Source of the DNA: Arthrobacter sp. PvP023
GTDB lineage: Bacteria; Actinomycetota; Actinomycetes; Actinomycetales; Micrococcaceae
Reading direction: 5' to 3'
DNA: 64,000 nt
Assembly: GCF_017832975.1 (NCBI RefSeq)
Contig: NZ_JAFIBI010000001.1
Location: 4,464,001-4,528,000, forward strand
Numbering within the stretch: the first letter of the stretch is position 1; each line of letters starts with the position of its first letter. Below the pieces are notes generated by a model, which saw only the letters and a program-made list of their open reading frames with translations, did not search any database and was not told the DNA's origin. The position numbers were made by a program, and so were the translations under genes. Shown here piece after piece: positions 27,936 to 36,917 of this stretch.

Positions 27936-28840
27936 CCCCGCCCCGCACAACAACCGCTCCCCGGCGCCGTCCTTCCCCGTCAGCCCGGTTTGATACGGCA
28001 CTTGGCTGGTCGCCGCAGTTCGGCGCCAACATGGTCCTGCGAATCGCCCTCTGCGTTCTGGTGTTCTGCATCTTCGCACTGCCGTTCGTGGCAATCATCT
28101 CGGCGGCGTTCGACCGGAACTCCAGCCCCACGGAAATTTCACTGCTGCCGAAGACCTTCACCCTGCAGAACTTCGAGGTGGCGCAGCAGCAGGGCCTCTG
28201 GGGCTATCTGCTGAATTCGCTGGTCATCGCGGGCGGCGGACTGCTGCTTCAGATGACGGTCTCGGTGTTCGCGGCCTACAGCCTGAGCCGGAAGAAGTTC
28301 CGCGGCCAGGCCCTGGTGCTGCTGCTGGTCCTCATGACCATGATGCTGCCGGAAGAAGTGATCGGCATTCCGCTGTCCCTCGTTCTTGGCGACCTGCCGC
28401 TGCTCGGCATCAGCCTGAAGGGCAGCGTCCTGGCCGTCATCCTGCCGGTGGGCATCTGGGGATTCTCCATCTTCATCATGAGCGAGTTCATGAAGGAGAT
28501 CCCCGGTGAAATCGAGGAGGCCGCCAGGCTGGACGGGGTGGGCGAATTCCGGATGCTTTTCACCATCATCCTGCCGCTCTGCAAGCCCGCACTGGGCGTG
28601 ATCGGAATCTTCGGCTTCATGATGGTGTGGGACCAGTACCTGCTCCCCCTGATCGCGGCCAACGATCCCAGCGACTACACACTCACTGTGGCACTTTCCG
28701 TGCTCCGCAACGACACAACGGTTGGTCCCGGAGTCCTGGTTGCCGGCGCAGTGATGGCCATGATCCCCAGCCTGCTGGTGTACCTCTTCCTGCAACGTTC
28801 CATGATCCGCGGCATTACCTCCGGCGCCACCAAGGGATAA
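27932..28840 (+). CDS. Carbohydrate ABC transporter permease, MalG-like
   Basis: 302 aa, overlapping the previous gene by 4 nt. Six membrane segments with EAA loop EIEEAARLDGVGEFRMLFTIILPLCKP. Second channel subunit of the importer. Confidence 0.92.
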   Translation: MTPPRTTTAPRRRPSPSARFDTALGWSPQFGANMVLRIALCVLVFCIFALPFVAIISAAFDRNSSPTEISLLPKTFTLQNFEVAQQQGLWGYLLNSLVIAGGGLLLQMTVSVFAAYSLSRKKFRGQALVLLLVLMTMMLPEEVIGIPLSLVLGDLPLLGISLKGSVLAVILPVGIWGFSIFIMSEFMKEIPGEIEEAARLDGVGEFRMLFTIILPLCKPALGVIGIFGFMMVWDQYLLPLIAANDPSDYTLTVALSVLRNDTTVGPGVLVAGAVMAMIPSLLVYLFLQRSMIRGITSGATKG

Positions 28841-28890
28841 GGCACGCCGGCGCGGCAGCCCCCTTCCCTACCTTCCCCGAAAGAAGCTCA

Positions 28891-30180
28891 ATGAACACCA
28901 GCACCACCTTCCAGGCCATCAGCACTCCCACTGCCGCGGACCTCAAGATCACTGACATCACCATCACCCCCATCGCCTTCTCCGACCCCCCGCTGCTCAA
29001 CGCCGTCGGCGTCCATGAACCGCTGGTCCACCGGGTGGTGATCGAGATCCGCACCGCAAACGGCCTGCTCGGCCTGGGCGAATGCGCCGGCGGGCAAAGC
29101 CGGCTGGCGAACCTGGCCGTCGGGGCCCGGGCCGTCACGGGCGTGAGCGTCTTCGACACCACCCTGATGGAGCTGCTCATCAATGAAGCGCTCGCTGGCG
29201 AGCCCTCAGTATTTGAGCGGGCAGCCGTGTTCTCAGCCTTCGAAGTGGCAGCGCTGGACATCCAGGGCCATGCAACGGGCCGGAGCGTCAGCGAACTGCT
29301 GGGCGGAACGGTCCGGGACGAGGTTCCGTTCAGCGCCTACCTTTTCTACAAGTGGGCGGAACACCCGGCTTGGGACGGAAAGCCCGCCATTTCCGATGAA
29401 TGGGGTGAAGCCCTGGACCCGGAGGGCATCGTCCGGCAGGCCCGCAAGATGATCTCCGAGTACGGCTTCAAATCAATCAAGCTCAAGGGCGGCGTATTTC
29501 CGCCAGCCCAGGAGATTGAAGCAATCAAGGCGCTCCGCCGGGCCTTCCCCGGCCTGCCGCTGCGGCTCGACCCCAACACAGCCTGGACCGTGGAGACCTC
29601 GCGCTGGGTAGCCCAGGAAACGTCAGGGCTGCTTGAATACCTCGAGGACCCCACTCCGGGCCTTGACGGCATGGCGGAGGTGGCTGCGACCGCCGGCATG
29701 CCGCTGGCCACCAACATGTGCGTGGTGGCTTTCGACCACATCAAGCGCAGCGTGGAACTTGGCTCGGTGCAGGTGATCCTCGGCGACCATCACTACTGGG
29801 GAGGGCTGCGGCACACCCGTGAACTCGGAGCGATCTGCCAGACGTTCGGGATCGGCCTGTCGATGCATTCCAACTCGCACCTGGGAATCAGCCTGGCGGC
29901 GATGGTTCATGTCGCCGCCTCGACCCCGGCGCTCACCTACGCCTGCGACACCCACTATCCGTGGAACGGCCACAACGACGTCGTGAAACCGGGCGCCCTG
30001 CGGTTTGTTGACGGCAGCGTCAAGGTCCCGGCCGGTCCCGGACTGGGCGTTCAGCTGGACCGGGAGAAGCTGGCAGAACTCCACCAGCAATACCTTGACG
30101 CCAGCATGACGGCGAGGGACGACACCGGCTACATGCAGAGGTTCGTCCCGGACTACACCGCGGACCTTCCGCGCTGGTGA
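28891..30180 (+). CDS. gudD: Glucarate dehydratase
   Basis: 429 aa from ATG 28891; the open frame extends upstream over the permease 3' end, but only as shadow. Enolase superfamily: FKSIKLKGGVF (catalytic KxK), LDPNTAWT, LEDPTPG for metal binding, ATNMCVVAFDH, and a catalytic His segment SMHSNSHLGISLAAMVHVAA. These match GudD, which dehydrates D-glucarate to 5-keto-4-deoxyglucarate. It takes the product of uronate dehydrogenase. The downstream aldolase or second dehydratase is not in the window. Confidence 0.92.
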   Translation: MNTSTTFQAISTPTAADLKITDITITPIAFSDPPLLNAVGVHEPLVHRVVIEIRTANGLLGLGECAGGQSRLANLAVGARAVTGVSVFDTTLMELLINEALAGEPSVFERAAVFSAFEVAALDIQGHATGRSVSELLGGTVRDEVPFSAYLFYKWAEHPAWDGKPAISDEWGEALDPEGIVRQARKMISEYGFKSIKLKGGVFPPAQEIEAIKALRRAFPGLPLRLDPNTAWTVETSRWVAQETSGLLEYLEDPTPGLDGMAEVAATAGMPLATNMCVVAFDHIKRSVELGSVQVILGDHHYWGGLRHTRELGAICQTFGIGLSMHSNSHLGISLAAMVHVAASTPALTYACDTHYPWNGHNDVVKPGALRFVDGSVKVPAGPGLGVQLDREKLAELHQQYLDASMTARDDTGYMQRFVPDYTADLPRW

Positions 30181-31403
30181 ATGATGCGAGAGCCAGCGTC
30201 ACCGGCTACCTCTACCCCTGGGACGTTTTGGGTGATCCCGGCGCCGCAGCGGATGTCGCGGCACTGGGCGTGGACCGGGTTGCCCTGGCTGCTTCCTACC
30301 ATTCGGTGCGGGCGGCAACACCCCGCCACCCCCGACGCCGCGTTGTGGACGCCCGCACGGCGGCCCTGTACGTCCCGGTGACCGACGCATGGTCGGGCCA
30401 GGACCTGGTACCCACGGAGGGCACAGGCTGGACCGGAACCAGTGATGCCTTTGGCGAAGCTGCCCGGGAGCTTCGGTCCGCAGGTGTTCCGGTGGATGCC
30501 TGGACTGTGCTGACCCACTCCAGCTTCCTGGGTGCAAGGCATCCGCAGTTGTGCGTCCGCAACGCCTTTGGGGAAACATACCTCCATGCCTTGTGCCCCT
30601 CGAACGAGGCGGTCCGGAATTACTCGCGCATGGTCGTGGGCCAGGTACTGCGGCACGGACATCCGGACGGCCTGGTGCTCGAGGCTGCCGGGCCCCTGGG
30701 CTTCAGCCACCAGAACCAGCATGAAAAGACCGAGGGTGCGGATTACTCGCCATGGGTCCAGGCCCTGCTTTCCCTTTGCTTCTGCGATGCCTGCCGCAGC
30801 TGGTACGGACGCCGCGGCATGGATGCCGGCGGCATGGCGGTGAAAGTCAGGTCCGCGGTGCTGTCAGATTCCCTGGAGACCGGCGGGGATCACCGTCTGC
30901 AGTTGGGAGCAGGCGGTAAGGCAGACGAGTTCGTCCCGCTCCTGGAATGCCGGTGGGATGCCACCGCCAGGCTGCTGAACGGTGTCCTGGCGGTGGCAGC
31001 AGCACGGCCGGAGGTCCGGCTTTCGATCCATGCCTCCCCGGACCCTTGGTCCACCGGGCCGTTCGCGTCCCTGCGCGCGCTGGAGCGCAGCAAACTGTGG
31101 GACAGCTTTCCGGGCGTGACGGCGGTGCTCCCGTGCTGGGGTGCCGCAACGGACAGCGCCGCAGCGCTGAGGTCCTTCCGGAGCGATGCGCCGGCGGCTG
31201 CAACCGGCGCCTACGTGCTCGCGCTGCCGCCAAAGTCCGCAGACAGCCGTGCCCTCTGGCAGGAATGGAAGGCACTACTGGACGAGGGCTGCACCGAGCT
31301 TCACCTTTATCACCTGGGGCTCGCCTCGACCCGTCGGAGGGAGGCAGTCGCAGGTGCCCTGGGGCTGCTTCGCGGCCGGGAAGGGACGGAGCCGATGGAA
31401 TGA
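30177..31403 (+). CDS. Uncharacterised TIM-barrel-like protein of the glucarate operon
   Basis: 408 aa starting with GTG in a 4-nt overlap with gudD, so it is co-translated. No catalytic family recognised with certainty. It has a conserved-looking CFCDACRSWYGRRGMD segment near residue 200, reminiscent of a Cys cluster in uncharacterised glycosidase-like TIM barrels, preceded by PDGLVLEAAGPLGFSHQNQHEK and followed by RLSIHASPDPW. No signal peptide. A role in processing an imported uronate-containing sugar is a guess from context. Confidence 0.7.
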   Translation: MNDARASVTGYLYPWDVLGDPGAAADVAALGVDRVALAASYHSVRAATPRHPRRRVVDARTAALYVPVTDAWSGQDLVPTEGTGWTGTSDAFGEAARELRSAGVPVDAWTVLTHSSFLGARHPQLCVRNAFGETYLHALCPSNEAVRNYSRMVVGQVLRHGHPDGLVLEAAGPLGFSHQNQHEKTEGADYSPWVQALLSLCFCDACRSWYGRRGMDAGGMAVKVRSAVLSDSLETGGDHRLQLGAGGKADEFVPLLECRWDATARLLNGVLAVAAARPEVRLSIHASPDPWSTGPFASLRALERSKLWDSFPGVTAVLPCWGAATDSAAALRSFRSDAPAAATGAYVLALPPKSADSRALWQEWKALLDEGCTELHLYHLGLASTRRREAVAGALGLLRGREGTEPME

Positions 31404-31466
31404 CCGGCCGCCCGGAGCCGGGTTTAGACTCAGTCCTAGCCCAGCACTCGTTCGAAGGAGCCCCCC

Positions 31467-32522
31467 ATGCGTGCCACCATCATCCACGGCCCTGGAGACA
31501 TCCGGGTTGAAGACCGGGACTATCCCACCATCCAGCTGCCCACGGACGTGGTGGTCAAGGTGACGGCATCCTGCGTCTGCGGCTCGGACCTGTGGCCCTA
31601 CCGCGGCGTCAGGCCCACACGCAGGCCCACAGCCATCGGCCACGAATTCGTCGGCGTGGTGGAGAGCGTCGGCGAAGGCGTGACTGAGCTGGCGGTAGGT
31701 GATTTCGTCATCGCACCGTTCGTGGTCAGCTGCGGCGAGTGCCCGCAGTGCCTCAACGGCGTCACCGTTGCCTGCGACCACCTGGCCGGCTGGGGCGGCC
31801 GGGACGACACCGGCCACAAGATCGACGGCGGCCAGGGCCAGGCTGTCCGGGTTCCGATGGCCGAGAGCACCCTGGTCAAGGTTCCGGGCGTCACCGAACC
31901 GGACGCTGAACTGACCGCCAACCTGCTGACGCTGTCCGACGTCATGGCCACCGGCCACCACGCGGCGCTGGCCGCTAAAGTGGCGCCCGGCCGCACCGTC
32001 GTAGTGGTGGGCGACGGCGCCGTCGGGCTTTGCGGTGTCCTTGCGGCCAAGCGGCTCGGGGCCGAGCGGATCATTGCCATGTCCCGCCACGCCGACCGGC
32101 AGGCGCTGGCCCGGGAGTTCGGCGCCACGGACATCGTGGAGGAACGGGGCGACGACGGCGTGGCCAAGGTCCGCGCGTTGCTGGGCGGCGTGCTGGCCGA
32201 CTCGGTCCTGGAATGCGTGGGCACCAAGGAATCCATGGAGCAGGCTTTGCACTGCGTCCGTCCGGGCGGCGCGCTCGGTTTTGTGGGCGTCCCCACCGGC
32301 GGGGGCGAGGTCCCGCTGCGGTACCTTTTCGACTCCAACGTTTCCATCGCCGGGGGCATGGCGCCCGCGCGGACCTATATCCCCGAACTGCTGGAGGATG
32401 TGCTGGCAGGTACCATCCACCCCGGCCGCGTTTTCGACTCCGTCATGCCGCTGGAGGAAGCGCCGGAAGCCTACAAGGCCATGGATGAACGCCGCGCCAT
32501 CAAGGTGCTGCTCACGCCCTGA
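31467..32522 (+). CDS. Zinc-dependent alcohol dehydrogenase (MDR family)
   Basis: 351 aa. Catalytic zinc ligands in CVCGSDLWPYRG and GHEFVGVVESVG; structural zinc cluster CGECPQCLNGVTVAC; NAD(P) loop VVVVGDGAVGLCGVLAAKRLGA. Similar enzymes act on alcohols, polyols or formaldehyde-type substrates. Its ribosome site GAAGGAG is clear. It sits 63 nt after the glucarate operon and may be separate. Confidence 0.9.
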   Translation: MRATIIHGPGDIRVEDRDYPTIQLPTDVVVKVTASCVCGSDLWPYRGVRPTRRPTAIGHEFVGVVESVGEGVTELAVGDFVIAPFVVSCGECPQCLNGVTVACDHLAGWGGRDDTGHKIDGGQGQAVRVPMAESTLVKVPGVTEPDAELTANLLTLSDVMATGHHAALAAKVAPGRTVVVVGDGAVGLCGVLAAKRLGAERIIAMSRHADRQALAREFGATDIVEERGDDGVAKVRALLGGVLADSVLECVGTKESMEQALHCVRPGGALGFVGVPTGGGEVPLRYLFDSNVSIAGGMAPARTYIPELLEDVLAGTIHPGRVFDSVMPLEEAPEAYKAMDERRAIKVLLTP

Positions 32523-32561
32523 CCCGGCCGGCGCCTCCGGGTGCGATACTAAGTCTGCGGG

Positions 32562-32588
32562 ACCCGGTCCGCGAACGGTCCGGGTTTT
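32562..32588 (+). terminator. Intrinsic terminator after alcohol dehydrogenase gene
   Basis: ACCCGGTCCG (32562-32571) and CGGTCCGGGT (32576-32585) form a 10-bp stem with one mismatch and a CGAA loop, followed by a T run. Terminates the dehydrogenase transcript before the diguanylate cyclase gene. Confidence 0.75.
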
Positions 32589-32615
32589 CGCTTGGTTGCG
32601 AAGTGGGGGAACTGA

Positions 32616-33767
32616 ATGCAACTTGACACCTTGACCCTCCGGGTTGCCTTCGCCATTGTGGCGTTCACGTTGGCGCTCTTGTTCTATTTCGCTGCGTACC
32701 GGAGCACGCGGTCCCCTTACAGCGCCTGGTGGTGCGTGGCCCTGACGTTATTCCTTGCCGGGTCAGCGGCCTACCTCTTCAACGGAACACCGCACCAGGT
32801 GTGGGCCAATCCGCTGGGGAACTGCCTGCTGGTTGCCGGCGGAGCGTGCGTCTGGGCCGGTGCCCGGTCCCTGCGGGCAGCACGGCCGCGTTCCTGGCAA
32901 CTGGCGGCCGGTCCCGCCGTGGTGACGGTGTCATCAGCCCTTGAAAACCCGGGGGTGAACATCTGGGCCGGAGGTGCAGTGTTCCTTGCCCTCATGAGCC
33001 TGATGCTGGGCCTGGCGTCCCGCGAGCTCTGGCGGTTGGAGCCCGGTTACTCCAGGGTCCGGATTCCGCTGGCCATCGCGGCGGCTTTCTTCTCGGCGTT
33101 CTACTTCTGCCGCCTGACCGTTTACCTGGGAGAAGGCCCGAACGGCCTCGTCTTCGTCACCTACTTTGGCTCTGCGGTGACCACCTTGGTGACCATGGTG
33201 CTGCTGGTGGTGGTGTCCTTCAGCATGGCGGCGCTCAGCAGCGAACAGCAAACACGAGCACTCCGGGCGGTGGCCACCCAGGACGGCCTCACGGGGCTTC
33301 TCAACCGGGCGGCATTCCTGGACCTCGCCGCCGAGGAGCTGCTGCGGCTGCGGCACACCCGGGCGCACGGCACCCTGGTCCTGGCCGACCTGGACCACTT
33401 CAAGGCCGTCAACGATACCTACGGCCACGCGGCCGGCGACGCTGCGCTGCAGTCTTTCGCCTCCGCCTGCAACGAGACGGTCCGCTCAACCGACCTTGTG
33501 GGACGCTACGGCGGAGAGGAATTCATCTTCCTGCTGCCCGGCGTGAGCGCGGACCGGGCAGAGGCCATCACCGCGGAGATCAACAAGCAGCTCCAAGCGG
33601 TTCGGGGCCCGGACGGTTCCCGGATGCCCACGGTCAGTTACGGCATCGCACCTATCGGCAAAGGAACGTCCGGCCTTGATGAGCTGATCGCGACGGCGGA
33701 CGCCGCCTTGTACCGGGCCAAATCGCTGGGCCGCAACCGCACGGTCCGCGGGATCCATACTCCGTAG
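32616..33767 (+). CDS. Membrane diguanylate cyclase (GGDEF domain)
   Basis: 383 aa. Residues 1-200 contain six or seven hydrophobic segments with no recognisable sensor; residues ~215-380 form a GGDEF domain with DGLTGLLNR, LADLDHFKAVND and the active GGEEF motif at 299-303. An RxxD inhibitory site (RSTD, 291-294) precedes it. It should make cyclic di-GMP from GTP with product inhibition. No phosphodiesterase domain and no partner gene nearby. Confidence 0.92.
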   Translation: MQLDTLTLRVAFAIVAFTLALLFYFAAYRSTRSPYSAWWCVALTLFLAGSAAYLFNGTPHQVWANPLGNCLLVAGGACVWAGARSLRAARPRSWQLAAGPAVVTVSSALENPGVNIWAGGAVFLALMSLMLGLASRELWRLEPGYSRVRIPLAIAAAFFSAFYFCRLTVYLGEGPNGLVFVTYFGSAVTTLVTMVLLVVVSFSMAALSSEQQTRALRAVATQDGLTGLLNRAAFLDLAAEELLRLRHTRAHGTLVLADLDHFKAVNDTYGHAAGDAALQSFASACNETVRSTDLVGRYGGEEFIFLLPGVSADRAEAITAEINKQLQAVRGPDGSRMPTVSYGIAPIGKGTSGLDELIATADAALYRAKSLGRNRTVRGIHTP

Positions 33768-33875
33768 TCCGCACAGGAACTAGTCCGCAAAGTAGGGCAT
33801 TTCTCCCCTTTGCGCTCACCCGCGGCCGGGTCTAGCGTGATCCGCATCAGCATCCACCGCCGTCGAGGAGCCGTC

Positions 33876-34193
33876 ATGGCCGGTTTTGTGCAGATCATCG
33901 AATTCCAGACCTCCCGCATCGAGGAGATAGAACAGCTGGGCCGGCCGTCACGGACCGAGGGAGGCACCCCGTCCACGTTCCGCCGCATCGTGGCCACGGC
34001 GGACAGGGACCGCCCCGGGACCTACTTCACCATCGTCGACTTCGATTCCTATGAATCGGCGATGGAGAATTCCAACCGGCCGGAGACGTCGGAATTTGCC
34101 GCGAAAATGACGGCACTATGCGACGGGCCACTGATCTTCCGCAACCTGGACGTCATGTGGGAAGACACCGGAGAGGGCGCGGAAAACGTCTAG
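33876..34193 (+). CDS. Small protein, ABM/dimeric alpha-beta barrel-like
   Basis: 105 aa from ATG 33876 (GAGGAG in front). Pattern VQIIEFQTSRIEEIEQL ... GTYFTIVDFDSYESAMENSNRPET resembles small ferredoxin-like dimeric alpha-beta barrel proteins (antibiotic biosynthesis monooxygenase-like). 9 nt upstream of the rifampin-phosphotransferase-like gene, so they may share a transcript. Function unknown. Confidence 0.75.
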   Translation: MAGFVQIIEFQTSRIEEIEQLGRPSRTEGGTPSTFRRIVATADRDRPGTYFTIVDFDSYESAMENSNRPETSEFAAKMTALCDGPLIFRNLDVMWEDTGEGAENV

Positions 34194-34202
34194 GAGCCGG
34201 AC

Positions 34203-36917
34203 ATGGCCCTTGTAAGCCCCGCCCCGGAGCCAGTTGGCGGCGACGGGAACAGCCTGGTGGTTGATCTTGGCCGGCTGGCATCAGGATCGCTGGCGCTGGT
34301 GGGCGGCAAGGCCCTGAACCTCGGAAAGCTCGCCGCCGCGGGCTTCCCGGTGCCGGCGGGATTCTGCCTGACCACAACGGGCTACCGGTTGGCCGCGCCT
34401 GCGGAACTGGACTCCATCGCCGCCCGCCTGGACGGTGTGCACGGCCCGGACAGGGCGGAGTTCGACGGCGCGCCCGGGTTGCCGGACGACCAGCGGGACG
34501 GGCTCGCGCGGCAGGCCCGCGAGGCGATGGCCGCAGCGCCGGTTCCGCCCGACGTCGAGGCCGCCGTCCGCGGCGCCTATGCCTCGATGGGCAACGCTCC
34601 TGTGGCGGTGCGGTCTTCCGCCACCGCGGAGGACCTGCCCTTTGCCAGCTTCGCTGGGCAGCAGGACTCCTTCATGGACGTCGTCGGTGCCGACGCCGTC
34701 GTCGAGGCCGTCAGGCGCTGCTGGGCGTCGCTGTGGACGGACCGCGCGGTGGCCTACCGTACAGCGAACGGGATCAGCAACCGGGACGCGGGCCTCGCCG
34801 TCGTCGTTCAACACATGGTCCACGCCGGCACGGCGGGAGTGCTGTTCACCGCCAACCCGGTGACGGGCACGCGGACCGAGAGCGTCATCGACGCCAGCCC
34901 CGGGCCGGGACAGGCGGTGGTGTCCGGTGCGGTTAATCCGGACCACTTCGTTGTGCACACGGCCACTGCCCGGATCCTGAAGGGGCCGCAGGGCAACGGG
35001 ACCAGTTTGGACCCGGCCCAGGTGCGCGAACTGACTTCCCTCGGTGATGCTGCCCAGCGGCTGTTTGGTGCGCCCCAGGACGTGGAATGGGTGATCGACG
35101 CCGACGGCAAGGCCTGGCTGACCCAGTCGCGGCCCATCACCACGCTGTATCCGCTGCCGGAGGACGAATCACCGGGCCCCGGCGGCGCGGACCGCGCAGC
35201 CGGCGGGGACACACGCGTCTACCTGTGCGGCACGCTGCTCCAGGGACTTACCCGCCCCCTCACGCCGATGGGCCTCTCCGTGCTGGGCCTCATGCGGAAC
35301 AGCAAGGGGCCGTGGAAATACGTGAACCCGGGGTTGCGGATGTACGTGGACCTGACTCCTATCGTCCGCAGCAAGTCCGGCCGCAAGGCGCTGTTGAGGT
35401 TGCTGCCGCTGGCTGACGGGAGGTCGGCAGCGGTCTTCCCCGCGCTCCTGGAGGACCCGCGGTTCAGCATTGTCCGGCCGGCCCGGAGGAAGCCGGGCCG
35501 GAAGCGCACGCAGCGCCGCGCCGGGACAGAAGCGAAGGGCACTGAGGGAGCCCAGAGCCTGGGCCTGATGGCGGGGCTCCTTCCGGCCATGGTCAGGACG
35601 CTGTTGTGGCCGGACGTGGAACTGCGCCGGGCGCGGCGCTACCAGGACCGCCTCGAAGCCCAGCTGGCGCTCCCCCTGCCTGCGACCCCGGCACGGCGGC
35701 TGCAGCACGCGGAGGACGTCCTGGGAAGCACGGTCAACGGGATCATCCAGGCAACCATGCCCGCTCCGTCCGCGGGATACCTCATGCTGGCCGCGGCCCG
35801 CAGGCTGTTGCGCGGTATTGCCAAACCGCGCGAGCTTGAGGCGGTCCTGCGGGGGCTTCCCCACAACGTGACCACCATTATGGACCTGGAACTGTGGCAG
35901 CTGGCGGTGTCGTTTGGCCGGGACCCGGAGGCCCGCAGGGTGTTCACGGAGCTGGGGCCGGATGAGCTTGCGGCGCTCTACAAGGCGGCCACTTTGCCCG
36001 GCGTTGCACAGGCCGGCCTGCGGAAGTTCCTGTCCAAGTACGGCCACCGTGCTGTGGCGGAGATCGACCTGGGGATGCCGCGGTGGGCCGAGGAACCGGA
36101 CCACCTGCTGGGGATGATCTCGAACTATCTCCGGGTCGAGGATGCGGAGCAGGCCCCGGACCGCCAGTTTGCCCGCGCCGCCGATCATGCGGAAGCGCGG
36201 GTCAGCGAGCTCGTGGAACGGGCGGCAGCCAGGAGCCGGCTGCGGGGGCGGCTGGTGGCGCTGTGCCTGCGCCGGGCACGGCAGCTGTCCGGACTGCGGG
36301 AACTGCCCAAGTTCTACATCGTGATGGTGCTGGCGGAGATGCACCGGCAGCTCACCGCCGTCGGCGAGGAACTGACGCGGACCGGCACCATCGCGGCAGC
36401 CGGCGACGTTTTCTTCCTGGACTTTGAAGAGCTGCGTGTTGCCCTCCGCGGTGCGGACCTGAAGGAAGTGGTCGCCGTCCGCCGTCGGATGTACGACGTC
36501 GAACTGCGGCGGCGGCGCGTTCCGCGCCTTTTGCTCTCGGACGGCACCGACGTCGAAGCCGCCATGATGGCGGCGGCCGCCGCGCTGCCCCAGTCGGCTG
36601 CCGCGGACCGCCTCACGGGAACTCCGGCCTCGGCCGGCACCGCCACCGGGAAGGTCAGGGTGGTCATGGATCCGGTGGGTGCCCACGTAGAACCAGGCGA
36701 AATTCTGGTGGCCCCCTCCACTGATCCCGGCTGGACGCCGCTCTTCCTCACCGCGGGTGCCCTGGTGATGGAGATGGGCGGCGTCATTTCCCATGGCGCG
36801 GTGGTGGCCCGGGAGTACGGCATCCCCGCCGTGGTGGGTGTCGCTGATGCCACCGTGCGGCTGCGCGACGGGCAGACGGTCACCGTGGACGGTGCGGCCG
36901 GAACCGTGACGTGGTAA
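34203..36917 (+). CDS. Rifampin phosphotransferase / PEP synthase-like protein
   Basis: 904 aa. The N-terminal ATP-grasp domain has LVGGKALNLGKLAAAGFPVPAGF, VRSSATAEDLPFASFAGQQDSF and QSRPIT (end of ATP domain, ~residue 310). A long central domain follows, and the C-terminal swivelling domain ends with MGGVISHGAVVAREYGIPAVVG, whose His would carry phosphate. The order ATP domain, substrate domain, His domain matches rifampin phosphotransferase rather than PEP synthase, which has the His domain in the middle. It may inactivate a rifamycin or phosphorylate another metabolite. Confidence 0.8.
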   Translation: MALVSPAPEPVGGDGNSLVVDLGRLASGSLALVGGKALNLGKLAAAGFPVPAGFCLTTTGYRLAAPAELDSIAARLDGVHGPDRAEFDGAPGLPDDQRDGLARQAREAMAAAPVPPDVEAAVRGAYASMGNAPVAVRSSATAEDLPFASFAGQQDSFMDVVGADAVVEAVRRCWASLWTDRAVAYRTANGISNRDAGLAVVVQHMVHAGTAGVLFTANPVTGTRTESVIDASPGPGQAVVSGAVNPDHFVVHTATARILKGPQGNGTSLDPAQVRELTSLGDAAQRLFGAPQDVEWVIDADGKAWLTQSRPITTLYPLPEDESPGPGGADRAAGGDTRVYLCGTLLQGLTRPLTPMGLSVLGLMRNSKGPWKYVNPGLRMYVDLTPIVRSKSGRKALLRLLPLADGRSAAVFPALLEDPRFSIVRPARRKPGRKRTQRRAGTEAKGTEGAQSLGLMAGLLPAMVRTLLWPDVELRRARRYQDRLEAQLALPLPATPARRLQHAEDVLGSTVNGIIQATMPAPSAGYLMLAAARRLLRGIAKPRELEAVLRGLPHNVTTIMDLELWQLAVSFGRDPEARRVFTELGPDELAALYKAATLPGVAQAGLRKFLSKYGHRAVAEIDLGMPRWAEEPDHLLGMISNYLRVEDAEQAPDRQFARAADHAEARVSELVERAAARSRLRGRLVALCLRRARQLSGLRELPKFYIVMVLAEMHRQLTAVGEELTRTGTIAAAGDVFFLDFEELRVALRGADLKEVVAVRRRMYDVELRRRRVPRLLLSDGTDVEAAMMAAAAALPQSAAADRLTGTPASAGTATGKVRVVMDPVGAHVEPGEILVAPSTDPGWTPLFLTAGALVMEMGGVISHGAVVAREYGIPAVVGVADATVRLRDGQTVTVDGAAGTVTW

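Noticed and set aside
35169-36794. 541-codon minus-strand frame opposite the phosphotransferase-like gene
   Set aside because: Shadow frame with His/Arg/Gly-rich composition typical of antisense high-GC DNA.
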